Shown here one piece after another: positions 21,918 through 31,814 of a stretch of DNA of 64,000 nt. Both the position numbers and the translations under genes were made by a program. Each line of letters starts with the position of its first letter. Within the stretch, counting starts at the first letter, position 1. The DNA is from Entophlyctis helioformis (taxonomy: Eukaryota > Chytridiomycota > Chytridiomycetes > Chytridiales > Chytriomycetaceae): contig JAHLKH010000106.1 in the NCBI GenBank assembly GCA_025526915.1, positions 28,216 to 92,215 of the forward strand. Reading direction: 5' to 3'. The notes beneath the pieces are model-generated. The model did not search any database, was not told where the DNA came from, and saw nothing but the letters and a program-made list of their open reading frames with translations.

Positions 21918-22990
21918 GTCTGCAGTCTCTCCACATGGACGCATGCTCACTCGCTCTCACACATACTCGCTCGCTGCTCGATGCGATGCTGGATCGGATC
22001 GCCAACCAACCAGTCGGGCTGGGATCCGTTGCATTCCACGGCACGCTCCACAAGTTTGCGCAGGCTCTCGACGAGGTGCCGATGCTGTACTCGTCGCTCA
22101 CGTTTGTGTACATTGGCGTGTGCCAGCGCTACCGTCTCTTGCCATCGCGTCGTCGGCTGTTTGCGACCGTCCTCTGTCTGCACGCCATCGTGACCACGCT
22201 GCTGGTGACACTGTCGCACGGCCCGCTCCAGTTTGCGCTGTTCCACACGAGCTTCGGCACGGCGCATGTGTATGCACTGTACCACGCCGTGCAAGTGTAC
22301 CGATCTCGCCGTGCTCGTCTGATGGCGGCGCAGCACTCACTCACAAGCACGCAATCCAGCAACGGTCACATCCAACAGCAGCAGCAACAAGCACCAAGAG
22401 ATGCGATCCTGTGGACGTTTGAACGCGGCGCTGCGCTGTACGGATCAGCCATGGTGTGCTGGATCGTGGACATGACGCTCTGCGAGTACGTCAATCCTGG
22501 CTACGAATCCACAGCTGTCCTGCCGATCAACCCACAGCTGCATGCATGGTGGCACGTGCTGGTGTCGCTTGGACTGTACAACATGGCGCTGCTCACTCTG
22601 GCGGCGCGTGTGGAGACTCGGTCGCTTCGCAAGGCACAGCGCCGTGCACGCAAGCAGGCAGCCGCACAGGCAGCCGCTGAGCAGGCATCGTTCGAGACTG
22701 GATCACCTGGCAGCAGTGTCGCGTCGCAGTCTGGATCGGACGGCAGTCCGTTGTCTGACGCTCGCTTCGGCTTTGTCAGGGATGGCGGCGTTGCAGGCAT
22801 GGACGAGATCGGGCTTGCATTCTGGGGTGGATTGGTGCCGTATGTTGTTGTTCTGCATAATGGCGCTACTGGGCGTTCGTCGTCGTCTGCTACTGCTGGT
22901 TATTCTGGGAACCGGTCTGACAGCACTACCAGCTCTGATCGCCAACAGCTGCTCAAGTCGAGCAGTGCATACCCCTCGTATCTGCAGTAA
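21516..22990 (+). CDS. Alkaline ceramidase, arm A copy
   Basis: CDS join(21516..21611, 21724..21856, 22014..22990), 401 aa. The enzyme hydrolyses ceramide to sphingosine in ER/Golgi membranes. Family signatures: WCETDYN at the end of exon 1, YVAEYFNTVSSLAMAAVG, the SVAFHGTLHKFAQALDEVPML block holding the first catalytic His and Asp region, and HAWWH near the end (the second metal-binding His pair). About seven hydrophobic segments fit the CREST-superfamily fold. The start is the Met at 21516, since the upstream extension seen in arm B is deleted here. The C-terminal tail (after about 22880) differs completely from the arm B copy. The frame is intact, so it may be functional. Confidence 0.85.
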
Positions 22991-23159
22991 AGGCGTCTCT
23001 TCAATCTGTTTCAATCTGTCCATGCAGTGCACTGGCATCATTCAACACACGCTTGGGCAGACAGGACAGGACAGCAAGGCAACTGCCAACGTCTGCTGTA
23101 AGCCAGTCCATGTGAGTATGGAACGGTGTTTAATGGACAAGCAGATGGAAGGCGTGCGG

Positions 23160-23648
23160 TCAGAGACCCAATGCCGACGGCCGCTGTTTGTGGTAGTCCA
23201 TCTTCTCGACCTTGACCTCGCCATCGACCAGCTTGTAGACGTACAGCACGATCGACGTGCCCTGGATGTCCATGAGCACAAAGCTCGGCGTTGTCTCGAC
23301 AAAGGCAGACAGTGGGACGGCTGGCTTTGGCGGCGACGCGTTCTGCGGCGTGGGCGAGCTCGCTGCCGATCCAGCCGGTTGCGCGTCGTGTGCAGCCGTA
23401 TCGTTGTCGGGGACGGCATCGTGCGACGGGGATGCCGATGCCGATGCAGCAGGTGTTGCAGCACTGGCAGATGCAGCATGGGCAGCATTGAAGGCGTCAA
23501 CGACGGCGGCAGGCGGGGGCTGCACAAGCGAAAAGGCGCCCGTGGCCGAGCCGGGGTTGACAAAGAAGCGGCCCTCGTGCTCAAAGGCCTCAAAGACGTG
23601 CGTGTGGCCCGAGATCAGGATGTCAACGTCCAGCTGGCGGGCGGCCAC
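23160..23648 (-). pseudogene. VPS29: 3' half of VPS29, truncated by the duplication boundary
   Basis: The minus-strand frame encodes the last 162 residues of VPS29, from ARQLDVDILISGHTHVFEAF to the stop at 23160, and matches the arm B gene at the protein level as far as I can compare. The first 145 residues, including the GDLH motif, are missing; the sequence upstream of 23648 belongs to the PUS3 5' region. It cannot form the retromer subunit. Confidence 0.85.
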
Positions 23649-23725
23649 TTTCATGTTGAATGCAAAACGGCTTGCACGCCTCGCCCAAAAGATGGACTAC
23701 GAAGGATGGAGCCGACAGCAGCTAG

Positions 23726-25264
23726 TTGACCGCCTGCGTGTGCTGGAGGGTGCGGCGGGGTGCACAGGCTGCGGCACCGACTGCGGCACCGGCTGCGGCA
23801 CCTGTCGATGCTGGAAGGAAGGACAAGGCCGGCAAGCATGACAAGCGGAAGAGGCTGGACGAGCAGCGGCCGTTCGACTTTTCCAAGCACCGGGCACGGC
23901 ACATTGCGCTCAAGGTGGCCTACATCGGCGACGCTTACCACGGCTTCTCGTCTGCCAGCAGCCTGGCGTCTACGACGGGCACGGCTGAAGGAGCAGCAGC
24001 GACGGCCAACGTCGACGACGCCATCCCGACCGTCGAGGCGGCTCTCTTCCGTGCGCTGCTGACCGCCAAGCTCGTGCCGTCGATTGCGGACATTGGATGG
24101 TCGCGCTGTGGCCGCACGGACCGCGGCGTCTCTGCATTCGGCCAGGTCGTTTCGCTGTGGATCCGCACATCCCGCCCATCAGACGCCTCGACGCTCTCGT
24201 GGCCGGAAGTCGCTGCTCTCTCCTCGTCCGACCGGTCGCGAACGCACTCGTCGTCAGATCGTCCTGTCAGCGCGACGACAACTGCCACTGCAGCTGCGGT
24301 GATTGCGAGCACTACGACGGCGGCTGGCGACGGCAGCTCTCCAGAGCTGCAGTATCTGACGACCCTTAACCGGCTGCTGCCCTCTGATATCCGCGTGCTG
24401 GCGTGGTCGCCTGTCGATGCCGCGTTTGATGCGCGCTTCACTTGCACGTCGCGACGGTACAACTACTTTTTCGATGGCGAGGGGCTGGATATCGCGGCGA
24501 TGCAGGAGGCTGCACAGCTGTTTGTCGGCACACACGATTGCCGGCATGTGTGCAAGATCGATGCGTCCAAGGTGGACAGGGACCGGTTCTTTGAGCGCAC
24601 CGTGTCCGAGTGCCGCATTGTGCCGTCTGCCGAGATCCGGGGCGATGTTGTGGGGAAAGCGGGCGGGGGCACCGATGCGCTGAGTCGCATGAATGTGCTC
24701 GTGGTTGAAGGCCGAGCGTTTCTGTGGCACCAGGTGCGCAACATGATGGCCCTGCTGACCATGGTCGGCCGACGCCAGGAACAGCCATCCATCATCTCGC
24801 AGATGCTGGACATGAGCGTGCACCCACCCAATGCCGGACGGCCCCTCTATGACATGGCACCGGACGGCCCGCTCGTGCTTGTCGACTGTCTTTTCCCGCC
24901 CTCCACGCTTCACTGGCTGGTGCGTGATGATGCGGCTCCCAACACCACGCTTCCAGGCGTGCCCAACGACACCCGCGTCGCAGCACATGTCCTTGACTTG
25001 TGGCGTGTCTCTGCGACCCGCACGCTGCAACTGGAGACCCTCCTGTCGGCCTTTGTGCGTCTTGGTGCACACCCGCCGCCGCCTCTCCCACTCTCTGCCG
25101 ACTCCAAGAAACATGTGCCGCTGCTCACCCGTGCAAGAGCCGACTCCGTCGAGACTGTCGCCCGCAAGGCAGCCGCGACGAAGCGTGGCCAGAAGCGTGC
25201 TCGTGGATCCGCTGCATCGCCCCTTGGTGACGACAAGAAGAGCCGCATGGACAGTGATGAATGA
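23726..25264 (+). CDS. tRNA pseudouridine synthase of the PUS3/DEG1 (TruA) family
   Basis: A 512-codon frame with TruA-family motifs: YIGDAYHGFS, the catalytic-Asp block WSRCGRTDRGVSAFGQ, RFTCTSRRYNYFF, the DCRHVCKID block and FLWHQVRNMMALLTMVG. The HVCKID and RxxGR elements fit PUS3/DEG1, which modifies positions 38 and 39 of tRNA anticodon stem-loops. An ATG at 23692 opens with MDYEGWSRQQLVDRLRVLEG, typical of the PUS3 N-terminus, but is one base out of frame with the rest; joining needs a frameshift or a 28-nt intron, so the true start is unclear. The 5' end lies only about 50 bp from the duplication boundary, which may have replaced the original promoter. Confidence 0.85.
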   Translation: MTACVCWRVRRGAQAAAPTAAPAAAPVDAGRKDKAGKHDKRKRLDEQRPFDFSKHRARHIALKVAYIGDAYHGFSSASSLASTTGTAEGAAATANVDDAIPTVEAALFRALLTAKLVPSIADIGWSRCGRTDRGVSAFGQVVSLWIRTSRPSDASTLSWPEVAALSSSDRSRTHSSSDRPVSATTTATAAAVIASTTTAAGDGSSPELQYLTTLNRLLPSDIRVLAWSPVDAAFDARFTCTSRRYNYFFDGEGLDIAAMQEAAQLFVGTHDCRHVCKIDASKVDRDRFFERTVSECRIVPSAEIRGDVVGKAGGGTDALSRMNVLVVEGRAFLWHQVRNMMALLTMVGRRQEQPSIISQMLDMSVHPPNAGRPLYDMAPDGPLVLVDCLFPPSTLHWLVRDDAAPNTTLPGVPNDTRVAAHVLDLWRVSATRTLQLETLLSAFVRLGAHPPPPLPLSADSKKHVPLLTRARADSVETVARKAAATKRGQKRARGSAASPLGDDKKSRMDSDE

Positions 25265-25531
25265 AGTGTATGCCCAGTAGTCAGGGTCTGCCGCTCTTTG
25301 CATTCTGAAGGCATGATGTCATTCAAGGCCGTTGAACGGACGGCGCATCGGGCCGAGTGCGCGTTTGTGTGCCTGTGGGTGCCACCGCGCACACATGTGC
25401 ACCAGGACGCCACAGGACGAGCCTGAAACATTGCAGCGTTCACTTAAAAGGGTCGGGATGCCCACACTCAAGTGCAGCCAAGACCACTCCTTCTACATAC
25501 ACACACCCCGCACCCGTATATACTACATAAC

Positions 25532-25960
25532 ATGATTTCCATCCGCCGCACGTCCGTTGTCCTTGCCGCTGCTGCTCTGTTGAGCACGCAGGCAGTCCTT
25601 GCCCAGAAGCTGCACGGCGCCAGCCAGCTCGTTGTCGTCGTTGCTGGACCCACCAAGACGCTTGCCACCATCGAGCCCACCACCTTTGCCGACCCTTCGG
25701 ACGCATCCGAGTCTCCTTCTGCCACTCTGGCTCCCATTGCCCAGTCGACCGTTGCTCCTGCTGCTTCCGCCTCGCCGGCCGTTGCTCCTGCGCCGGTTGC
25801 CAGTGCCACCGCTCCAGCTGTCTACGCCGAAGCGACCGCCGCACCTGTGCCCGAGGGCAGCAAGCCGCCTGGCGACGTGAGCGCCGGCAAGGCGAGAGCC
25901 ACCGTCAGCTACTCGCTGTATGCGATCCTTGGTGTCGCCATCGTGCTTACAACGTTCTGA
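25532..25960 (+). CDS. Small secreted Ala/Pro-rich protein with GPI-type tail (paralog 1)
   Basis: A 142-residue intronless protein. It has an N-terminal signal peptide (about 20 residues, ending TQAVLAQ), a short region QKLHGASQLVVVVAG shared with the gene at 27491 (QKMHQGTQLVVVNQG), an Ala/Pro/Ser/Thr-rich middle expected to be O-glycosylated, and a C-terminal hydrophobic segment (YSLYAILGVAIVLTTF) with nothing after it, as in GPI-anchor signals. The likely location is the cell surface or wall. It is the first of three adjacent genes of this kind. Function unknown. Confidence 0.75.
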   Translation: MISIRRTSVVLAAAALLSTQAVLAQKLHGASQLVVVVAGPTKTLATIEPTTFADPSDASESPSATLAPIAQSTVAPAASASPAVAPAPVASATAPAVYAEATAAPVPEGSKPPGDVSAGKARATVSYSLYAILGVAIVLTTF

Positions 25961-26155
25961 ATAAACGACCGCCTCCCCTTTTACAGCATTTTGGCTTGCC
26001 AGTCGTCGGCACGATGGTTGCCGTTGTGGACGGGACACCAAACTTGGACACAATGGGCTGCCGTTTGACCGACAACATCCACGCCACCTCAATCACCCAT
26101 TTCGACGCGTCACAATGAACCATTTTAAGACGCATTGTTGTGCACACTGGCAGGC

Positions 26156-26163
26156 TATAAAAG
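26156..26163 (+). promoter_or_regulatory. TATA box of the Gly-rich secreted protein gene
   Basis: TATAAAAG lies 47 bp upstream of the ATG at 26210, an unusually clear TATA element for this window. The next gene has a similar one. Confidence 0.7.
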
Positions 26164-26209
26164 CCACGTCCATCCCCCCTCACACTCCACAGCAACAACA
26201 ACAACAACG

Positions 26210-27178
26210 ATGCGCATAACACTCCTCTCTCTGATTCTCGCTGGTGCTTCGACTGTCGCGGCTGCAGGCTATGGCGAGCCGTACAGCAAGCCCGATACCC
26301 CATCAAACCCTCCGACGACCGGCGGTCCTGGTGGTGACAAGTACGGCGGCGGCGGCGGCGGTGGTGGTGGTGGCGGTGGCGGCGGTGGCAAGTACGGCGG
26401 TGGTGGTGGCGGCGGTGGTGGTGGCGGTGGTGGTGGTGGTGGTGGTGGTGGCAAGTACGGCGGTGGTGGCGGCGGCGGTCCCAAGGCGACTCCCACTCCT
26501 CCCACGACCGGCGGTCCTGGTGGTCCTGGCGGTTACGATGGTGGCAAGTACGGCGGTGGTGGCGGCGGCGGTCCCAAGGCGACTCCCACTCCTCCCACGA
26601 CCGGCGGTCCTGGCGGTCCTGACGCGCCAGGCGGTGACAAGTACGGCGGTGGTGGCGGCGGCGGTCCAAGTGGTCCAGTTGGTCCCGATGGCACGCCTAC
26701 GCCTACTCCTCCCACGACCGGTGGTCCTGGTGGTCCTGGCGGTTACGATGGTGGCAAGTACGGCGGCGGCAGCGGTCCAAGCGGTCCAGTTGGTCCCGAT
26801 GGCACGCCTACTCCTACTCCTCCCACGACCGGCGGTCCTGGTGGTCCTGGCGGTTACGATGGCGGCAAGTACGGCGGTGGTGGTGGCGGTCCAAGCGGTC
26901 CAGTTGGTCCCGATGGCACGCCCACGCCCACGCCAGGCACCGCTGGCGGCTACGGCGAAAGCAATGCGGTCGCGACAACCCCCGCGTCTCCAGGCGGCGG
27001 CTCGGGACCAAACGGCGGCGAGTGTATCGGCGGCGCGACCATGGGTGCGGACGGCTCGTACACATGCCTCACTGCGTCGACCGAGGATACCGATTACCTT
27101 GCCAACTCCGCTTGGCGCGAGAAGGGCACGATTGCGTCTGTTATGTCGGCTCTCATGGCGCTCGCTGCGTTTGGTTGA
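26210..27178 (+). CDS. Secreted Gly-rich repeat cell-surface protein with GPI-type tail
   Basis: A 322-residue intronless protein with a signal peptide (MRITLLSLILAGASTVAAA). The body is Gly-rich blocks separated by KYGG, then about five longer repeats of the form PTTGGPGGPGGYDGGKYGGG with GPSGPVGPDGTPTPTP. A Cys pair lies near 27019-27069. The C-terminus is hydrophobic (SVMSALMALAAFG), consistent with GPI anchoring. Such sequences are typical of structural wall or adhesive proteins. Repeats are nearly identical at the DNA level, so repeat number probably varies between strains. The open antisense frame (Pro-rich) is an artefact of the GGY pattern. Confidence 0.75.
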   Translation: MRITLLSLILAGASTVAAAGYGEPYSKPDTPSNPPTTGGPGGDKYGGGGGGGGGGGGGGGKYGGGGGGGGGGGGGGGGGGGKYGGGGGGGPKATPTPPTTGGPGGPGGYDGGKYGGGGGGGPKATPTPPTTGGPGGPDAPGGDKYGGGGGGGPSGPVGPDGTPTPTPPTTGGPGGPGGYDGGKYGGGSGPSGPVGPDGTPTPTPPTTGGPGGPGGYDGGKYGGGGGGPSGPVGPDGTPTPTPGTAGGYGESNAVATTPASPGGGSGPNGGECIGGATMGADGSYTCLTASTEDTDYLANSAWREKGTIASVMSALMALAAFG

Positions 27179-27424
27179 ACAAGTCTCTTATATCTGTCCT
27201 GATGCCTTTTGCTTGAATGAATGAATGCTTGCACTAGCTATGAACGCTTTGAGAGGCACCAAGGCCACGAAAGGTTGCAAACGCGTGCTTTGCACGACGG
27301 GCACAATGAGCCCCCACCCTCTACACGTCTGCCAATCAGACGCGTGTTTCAAGTTGAGCGCGCCACTTGCACGACGTGTGCCATTGTCGTGCTCAGGGTC
27401 CCCAAGGCGTCCTGCCCATTGCGC

Positions 27425-27431
27425 TATAAAA
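27425..27431 (+). promoter_or_regulatory. TATA box of secreted paralog 2
   Basis: TATAAAA lies 60 bp upstream of the ATG at 27491, at about the same distance as in the neighbouring Gly-rich gene. A related CATAAAA at 28057-28063 precedes the receptor gene. Confidence 0.65.
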
Positions 27432-27490
27432 TGGCGGCGACCCGCCCCGTTGCCCGCAGTCCCAATTCCCCACCCTCCCAGCACATAAGC

Positions 27491-27931
27491 ATGTATTTTT
27501 CCAAGCGTAGAGCCTCGGCCGTCGTTGTCGCCGCCGTTCTGGCTGCATGCGAGGCAGTCTCGGCCCAGAAGATGCACCAGGGCACGCAGCTCGTCGTCGT
27601 CAACCAAGGTTCAACCTGGGCCACCATGGCTGCCACCGCCTACGTCGACGGTGCGTCGGCCGCCACATCCACGTCGGCCGCTACTGCTACCGCTACCGCC
27701 GAGCCTGCCGCCCTTGCTCCGGCAGCAACCGCCACATCGCTCACGGATGGCTTCAACCTGCCCGTCAAGATTGCCATGCAGTCGGTGGCTGCAGAGGCCA
27801 GTGCCACCAGCGCGGTCGCTGATCAGTCGGGATACGCCTCCGGCGAAGTCAGCGGTGCAAGCCAGCTTGTCACGACGGCGTTCTCTGCGCTGTCTGCCGT
27901 CGGCGTCGCTCTCCTGACGAGCCTCTTGTAA
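27491..27931 (+). CDS. Small secreted Ala-rich protein with GPI-type tail (paralog 2)
   Basis: A 146-residue intronless protein resembling the one at 25532: signal peptide ending AVSAQ, then QKMHQGTQLVVVNQG, a Thr/Ala-rich stretch, and a hydrophobic C-terminus (LSAVGVALLTSLL). The two paralogs flank the Gly-rich gene in the same orientation, which suggests tandem duplication and a shared cell-wall role. The family is not recognised. Confidence 0.75.
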   Translation: MYFSKRRASAVVVAAVLAACEAVSAQKMHQGTQLVVVNQGSTWATMAATAYVDGASAATSTSAATATATAEPAALAPAATATSLTDGFNLPVKIAMQSVAAEASATSAVADQSGYASGEVSGASQLVTTAFSALSAVGVALLTSLL

Positions 27932-28144
27932 AGCATCACGAATAAACCTGATCGTCGCATGTCAGCCTGCCCAGCCGTGCTTCTAACCCGGCGTGTTGTT
28001 GCCTGTCGTGGAGCGCTGTGCCCGCAAAACTCCGACGTCATCAGTGTCGACGTGTGCATAAAATGGGAGGCCGTCCGTCTGCCCGTCTGTCTGTGCCCTG
28101 TTCCGACTCGAGAACACAGCCTTCTTGCTCATCTCGTGAATGCA

Positions 28145-31100
28145 ATGCGCCAACGGCTGACCGTCGACTTGCTGCTGCTGCTGCCGTTGTCACTGCTGTT
28201 GCTGCTGTTTCTGTCTGCAGCACCGTCCGCTGTGATGGGTACGCCGCACGCACACGCTGGCTGTGCCTGATGGACGAAGGAGTTGGCGCTGACTCTGCGT
28301 GGTGGCACCGCATCGACACCGCATCACCGCGATGCCGGACCTCAGCGGCACGGCCGGTCGTCAATGTGCTCATGCTGCCGACCGTCAACGCAGACTTTGA
28401 GACGGCCGTTCTGCGCAACTTATCGGACGCCTGGTGCGTGGCGGTCTGTCCGCCTGTCCTCTCCCCCACCCCAGCAGTTTGCCTTGGTCATGCAACAACG
28501 TAGCCGTTTTCGTCTGTCCGCGTCTGACGCATGATTGCAACCGCGTCTTCTTGTCAACTGTCATGGCCATGACGCCTTAACCGTCCCAACTGACGCTGCT
28601 TCTCCATGGCGCAGGAGCGTGACATCGGGGATAGACATCCAGATCACGATCCTCGACTCGTCAAACACGGGCACTGCGTTTGGAGACCTTGTGCTCAACT
28701 CGTACCTCAAGCCCCGCCGCACCGAGTACGACATTTTTCAGATCGACATTGTCTGGCCAGGCGATATGGCGGCGTACTTGCTGGATCTATCGCCGTACCT
28801 GAGCCCGGATGATCTGGCGCCGTTCATGCCGGCGATTTTGGACGCGGATCGTATCGACGGTCGGTATGTGGCGCTGCCCTTCTTTACAGACTTTGGGCTG
28901 CTGTACTACAGGCGTGACTGTAAGTGGAGGTGTTGTGGCAGTGCTCACACGGCGAGCCACACTGAGTGAGTCTGGCTCCAACGCATCTAGTGCTGCAAAA
29001 GTATGGATTCAGCGGGCCGCCCAGGACATGGGACGAGCTGGAGATCATGGCGCGCAAGATACTGGAGGGAGAGCGGCCAACACGTCCAAGCCTGTCTGGG
29101 TTCTCTGGCCAGCTCAACAACTACGAAGGCTTGACCTGCAACGTATGTCGCTTGTGCGCCAATCGCTTGTCACACCATTGACACGGCTGCGCAACCTCCC
29201 CACAGTTTGCCGAATGGCTTGGTGCCGCAGGCGTCCCTCTGCCCATCAAAGCCGACAAGACCATCCACTTCGATACTCCGCAGGTGCGCTCGTTTCTGAC
29301 GCGGTTCCGCAACTGGGTCGGCGACATTATCTCTCCTACGACCCTGCTCTTTGATGAAGGCGCGTCGTTCAAACAGTGGATCGCCGGCAACACCGTGTTT
29401 ATGCGGTCGTGGGTCAATGTGATCAAGACGACCACCGATGCCAACGTCTCGTTTCCGTGGGACACTTCCCAGGTGGGCGACGACCGTCCACTTGATGCTC
29501 ATATGGAGCAGAGTCGCATGCTGATGGGGTCCGAGAGGGCAGCTGCTTGGCTATAGCACAGATATCGGGCCATCGACGCTGGGCGGCTGGCATCTAGGCG
29601 TCTCGCATGCAACCAAGAACCCAGACGCTGCCGCTGCTGCGATCAAGTTCCTCACATCTGCAACTGTCCAGAAAGCGCGTGCTGTTCGCCACGGGATACT
29701 GCCCACCATCCCTGCCTTGTACAATGGTATGGTTTTGGTAGTGTGAATGGTTTGCGTTGGATTGCTTACGGAGGCTGAATGGACAGACGCAGATGTGTGC
29801 CAAGTCATTCCAAAGTGCCAGCTGTTTGCCAATATGAGCTTTGTAGTGCGGCCGTCTGCACAGTCGTCACCAAAGTACACGAGCGACCTTTCCAAGTTGC
29901 TCTACGACAATGGTGCGGACACTCCAGTCGCTTATTCGCACATCCCATACTGTACTGACCAACGCATATACTGGATGGATGGACAGTGCACGAGTACCTT
30001 GTCAGCAACATTAGCCTCGACACGCTCATGTCCATCCTTATGCGCCAGACATCCAAAATCATTGGCACGTACAGCGTGGATGCCAAGTTTATCGACTGGG
30101 CAGACCCGCTTGGCGCAACGTTTGTGGTGCTCAATGGAATCGGCTTTGCTGCTGCTGTTGCCACGATGGTCATGATGTTTGTGCACGCAAACCACGAGGC
30201 CATCAAGTCTGGCGGCTGGGTGTACCTGCTTCTTGTATGCGCAAATGCCTCGTTTCCATGCGTCCGGGTTCGAACGAATGATTGCTGACGCTGGCGGCAG
30301 GTCCTCGCAGGCGTGTTTTTGGGATACGCGTCCATTCTGTTGTATACGGGACCGCTCAATGATGTCAAGTGCATCATGCAGCCATGGTTCTTGACGCTCG
30401 CGTTCAGTGTTTGCATGTCGACGCTGTGCATCAAGAACTGGCGCACATCACGTGTCTTTAACAACCCCATGGTAATGTCTGCCTGCTGCCGGCAGTCTTG
30501 CGACTGAGCGTCGACTGACACGAATGGCGCCACAGAAAGGAGGTGCGCCAACCAATATCCGGCTGCTCATGTACATTGGCACGGCATGCCTGGTCAATGT
30601 TGCCCTGTTGCTTGCATGGACCATCATTGCGCCACCCAAGCCGGCTGTGGTCGTGGTCAACGATCCCGACGCGTACAGCGTGTGCCGCAATGACACCAAC
30701 CCGTCTGGCCACATGGCGTTTACCATTGCCGTCTTTCTTTACAATGTCGGCATTCTCGTGGCAGGTGAGATTCTCTGTTGGATGCGTGTAATCAGACTGG
30801 GACATGGACTGACACGATGCAATGTGGGCACGCGAAAAAAGGCGTATGGTATGCGTACCTCACCCGCCACGTCTTTGCGCAGTTCAACGACTCGCACAGC
30901 ATCGCCATCATCACCTACAACACCATACTCTGCTGCATAGTCGGCGTGCCCATTCTGTACGCCGAGGGTCTGGGCGTCCGTGTGCACTACACTCTGCGCT
31001 CGGCCGTCATCTTTGCCATCACAACCGTCGTGCTCGTTGGTCTGTTTTACAAGAAGCTCCTCATCGTCCTCGGGTACCACGCGTTTGGCAAGGACAAGCT

Positions 31101-31814
31101 CACAATCATGCTGGAGCGCCGGCTCAACCGGCCCAGCAACGCCTCGTCTCGCGGACACCAGGAAAAGGTAACGACACGGGTACCCAAACTATCGAGTCGC
31201 GCCAGCAGCTTTGGCGGGCAGGGATCGTCGTCGTCGACTGGCCAATCGCAGACTGCGGCACCTGTTCGCGATAGTATGGAGTCGGTGTGGCTGAATGCAC
31301 GGGTAGCCTCGGTGACGCTGGCCGAGTGCGTTGCGTTCAAGGCGCATGTCCGCACAGGCCGGTTTCTAGCGTTCCTGTCCATGTGGCGCAGACGGCGGCT
31401 CATGTACGTGCCGCATCTGCAGCTCATGGTCCTCCGCGACACGGAGACTGGCGTCGATGCACTGGATGTAAGGGCCGCTGTTTCCACACCTGCCCGTGCT
31501 CTACTGCTGGATGCAACATCTCTGGTGTGCGACTGCTGACTGGCTTTGGGCAGACGACAACCACATACTGCATATGGGATGTGCGCATCGTGTCTGCGGC
31601 GACCGACAACCCAGAGCTGCCACACGTCACTGTGCGCATCAACCACAGCGTGTATCTGGACATTCTGTTCTCTGGCCAGGAGGCGTGCCGATTCTGGATG
31701 GGCGTGTTCCATCGGATCCAGTCTGGGTCCACGGCGATGGCGTCGATGGAGGAAGGGTCGCATGACGAGACGTCCGACATGATAACCACAAGCGGAAGCC
31801 AAAGCCACAGGTAG
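28145..31814 (+). CDS. Class C GPCR with an extracellular bacterial-type solute-binding domain and a C-terminal PH-like region
   Basis: Twelve exons: join(28145..28238, 28346..28433, 28615..28919, 28991..29142, 29206..29472, 29543..29726, 29787..29912, 29987..30234, 30301..30471, 30536..30764, 30842..31467, 31554..31814), 916 aa; all phases agree. Residues 1-28 are a signal peptide. Residues about 35-430 resemble family-1 extracellular solute-binding proteins ([48 protein letters not shown]). Seven hydrophobic segments follow (about 447-695) with class C features: CIMQPWFLTLAFSVCMSTLC at TM3 and AQFNDSHSIAIITYN before TM6. The cytoplasmic tail (about 770-890) looks like a PH domain split by the last intron (SMWRRRRLMYVPHLQLMVLRD; ACRFWMGVFHRI). 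Likely role: plasma-membrane sensing of a small solute through G proteins. The ligand cannot be deduced. Confidence 0.85.

Larger units (their letters stand above)
20226..23645 (+). repeat. Inverted segmental duplication, arm A (truncated copy)
   Basis: This 3.4-kb segment is the reverse complement of 47790-51588, with high identity throughout. It carries the last exon of a four-TM protein, an alkaline ceramidase and the 3' half of VPS29. Relative to arm B it lacks roughly 330 bp upstream of the ceramidase and a roughly 60-bp stretch near 50570-50630. It breaks genes at both ends, while arm B has them whole, so A is probably the derived copy. Confidence 0.9.

Noticed and set aside
26269..26715. 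Long Pro-rich antisense reading frames opposite the Gly-rich gene
   Set aside because: They mirror GGY codons on the sense strand and have no signal peptide or splice support; a codon-pattern artefact.
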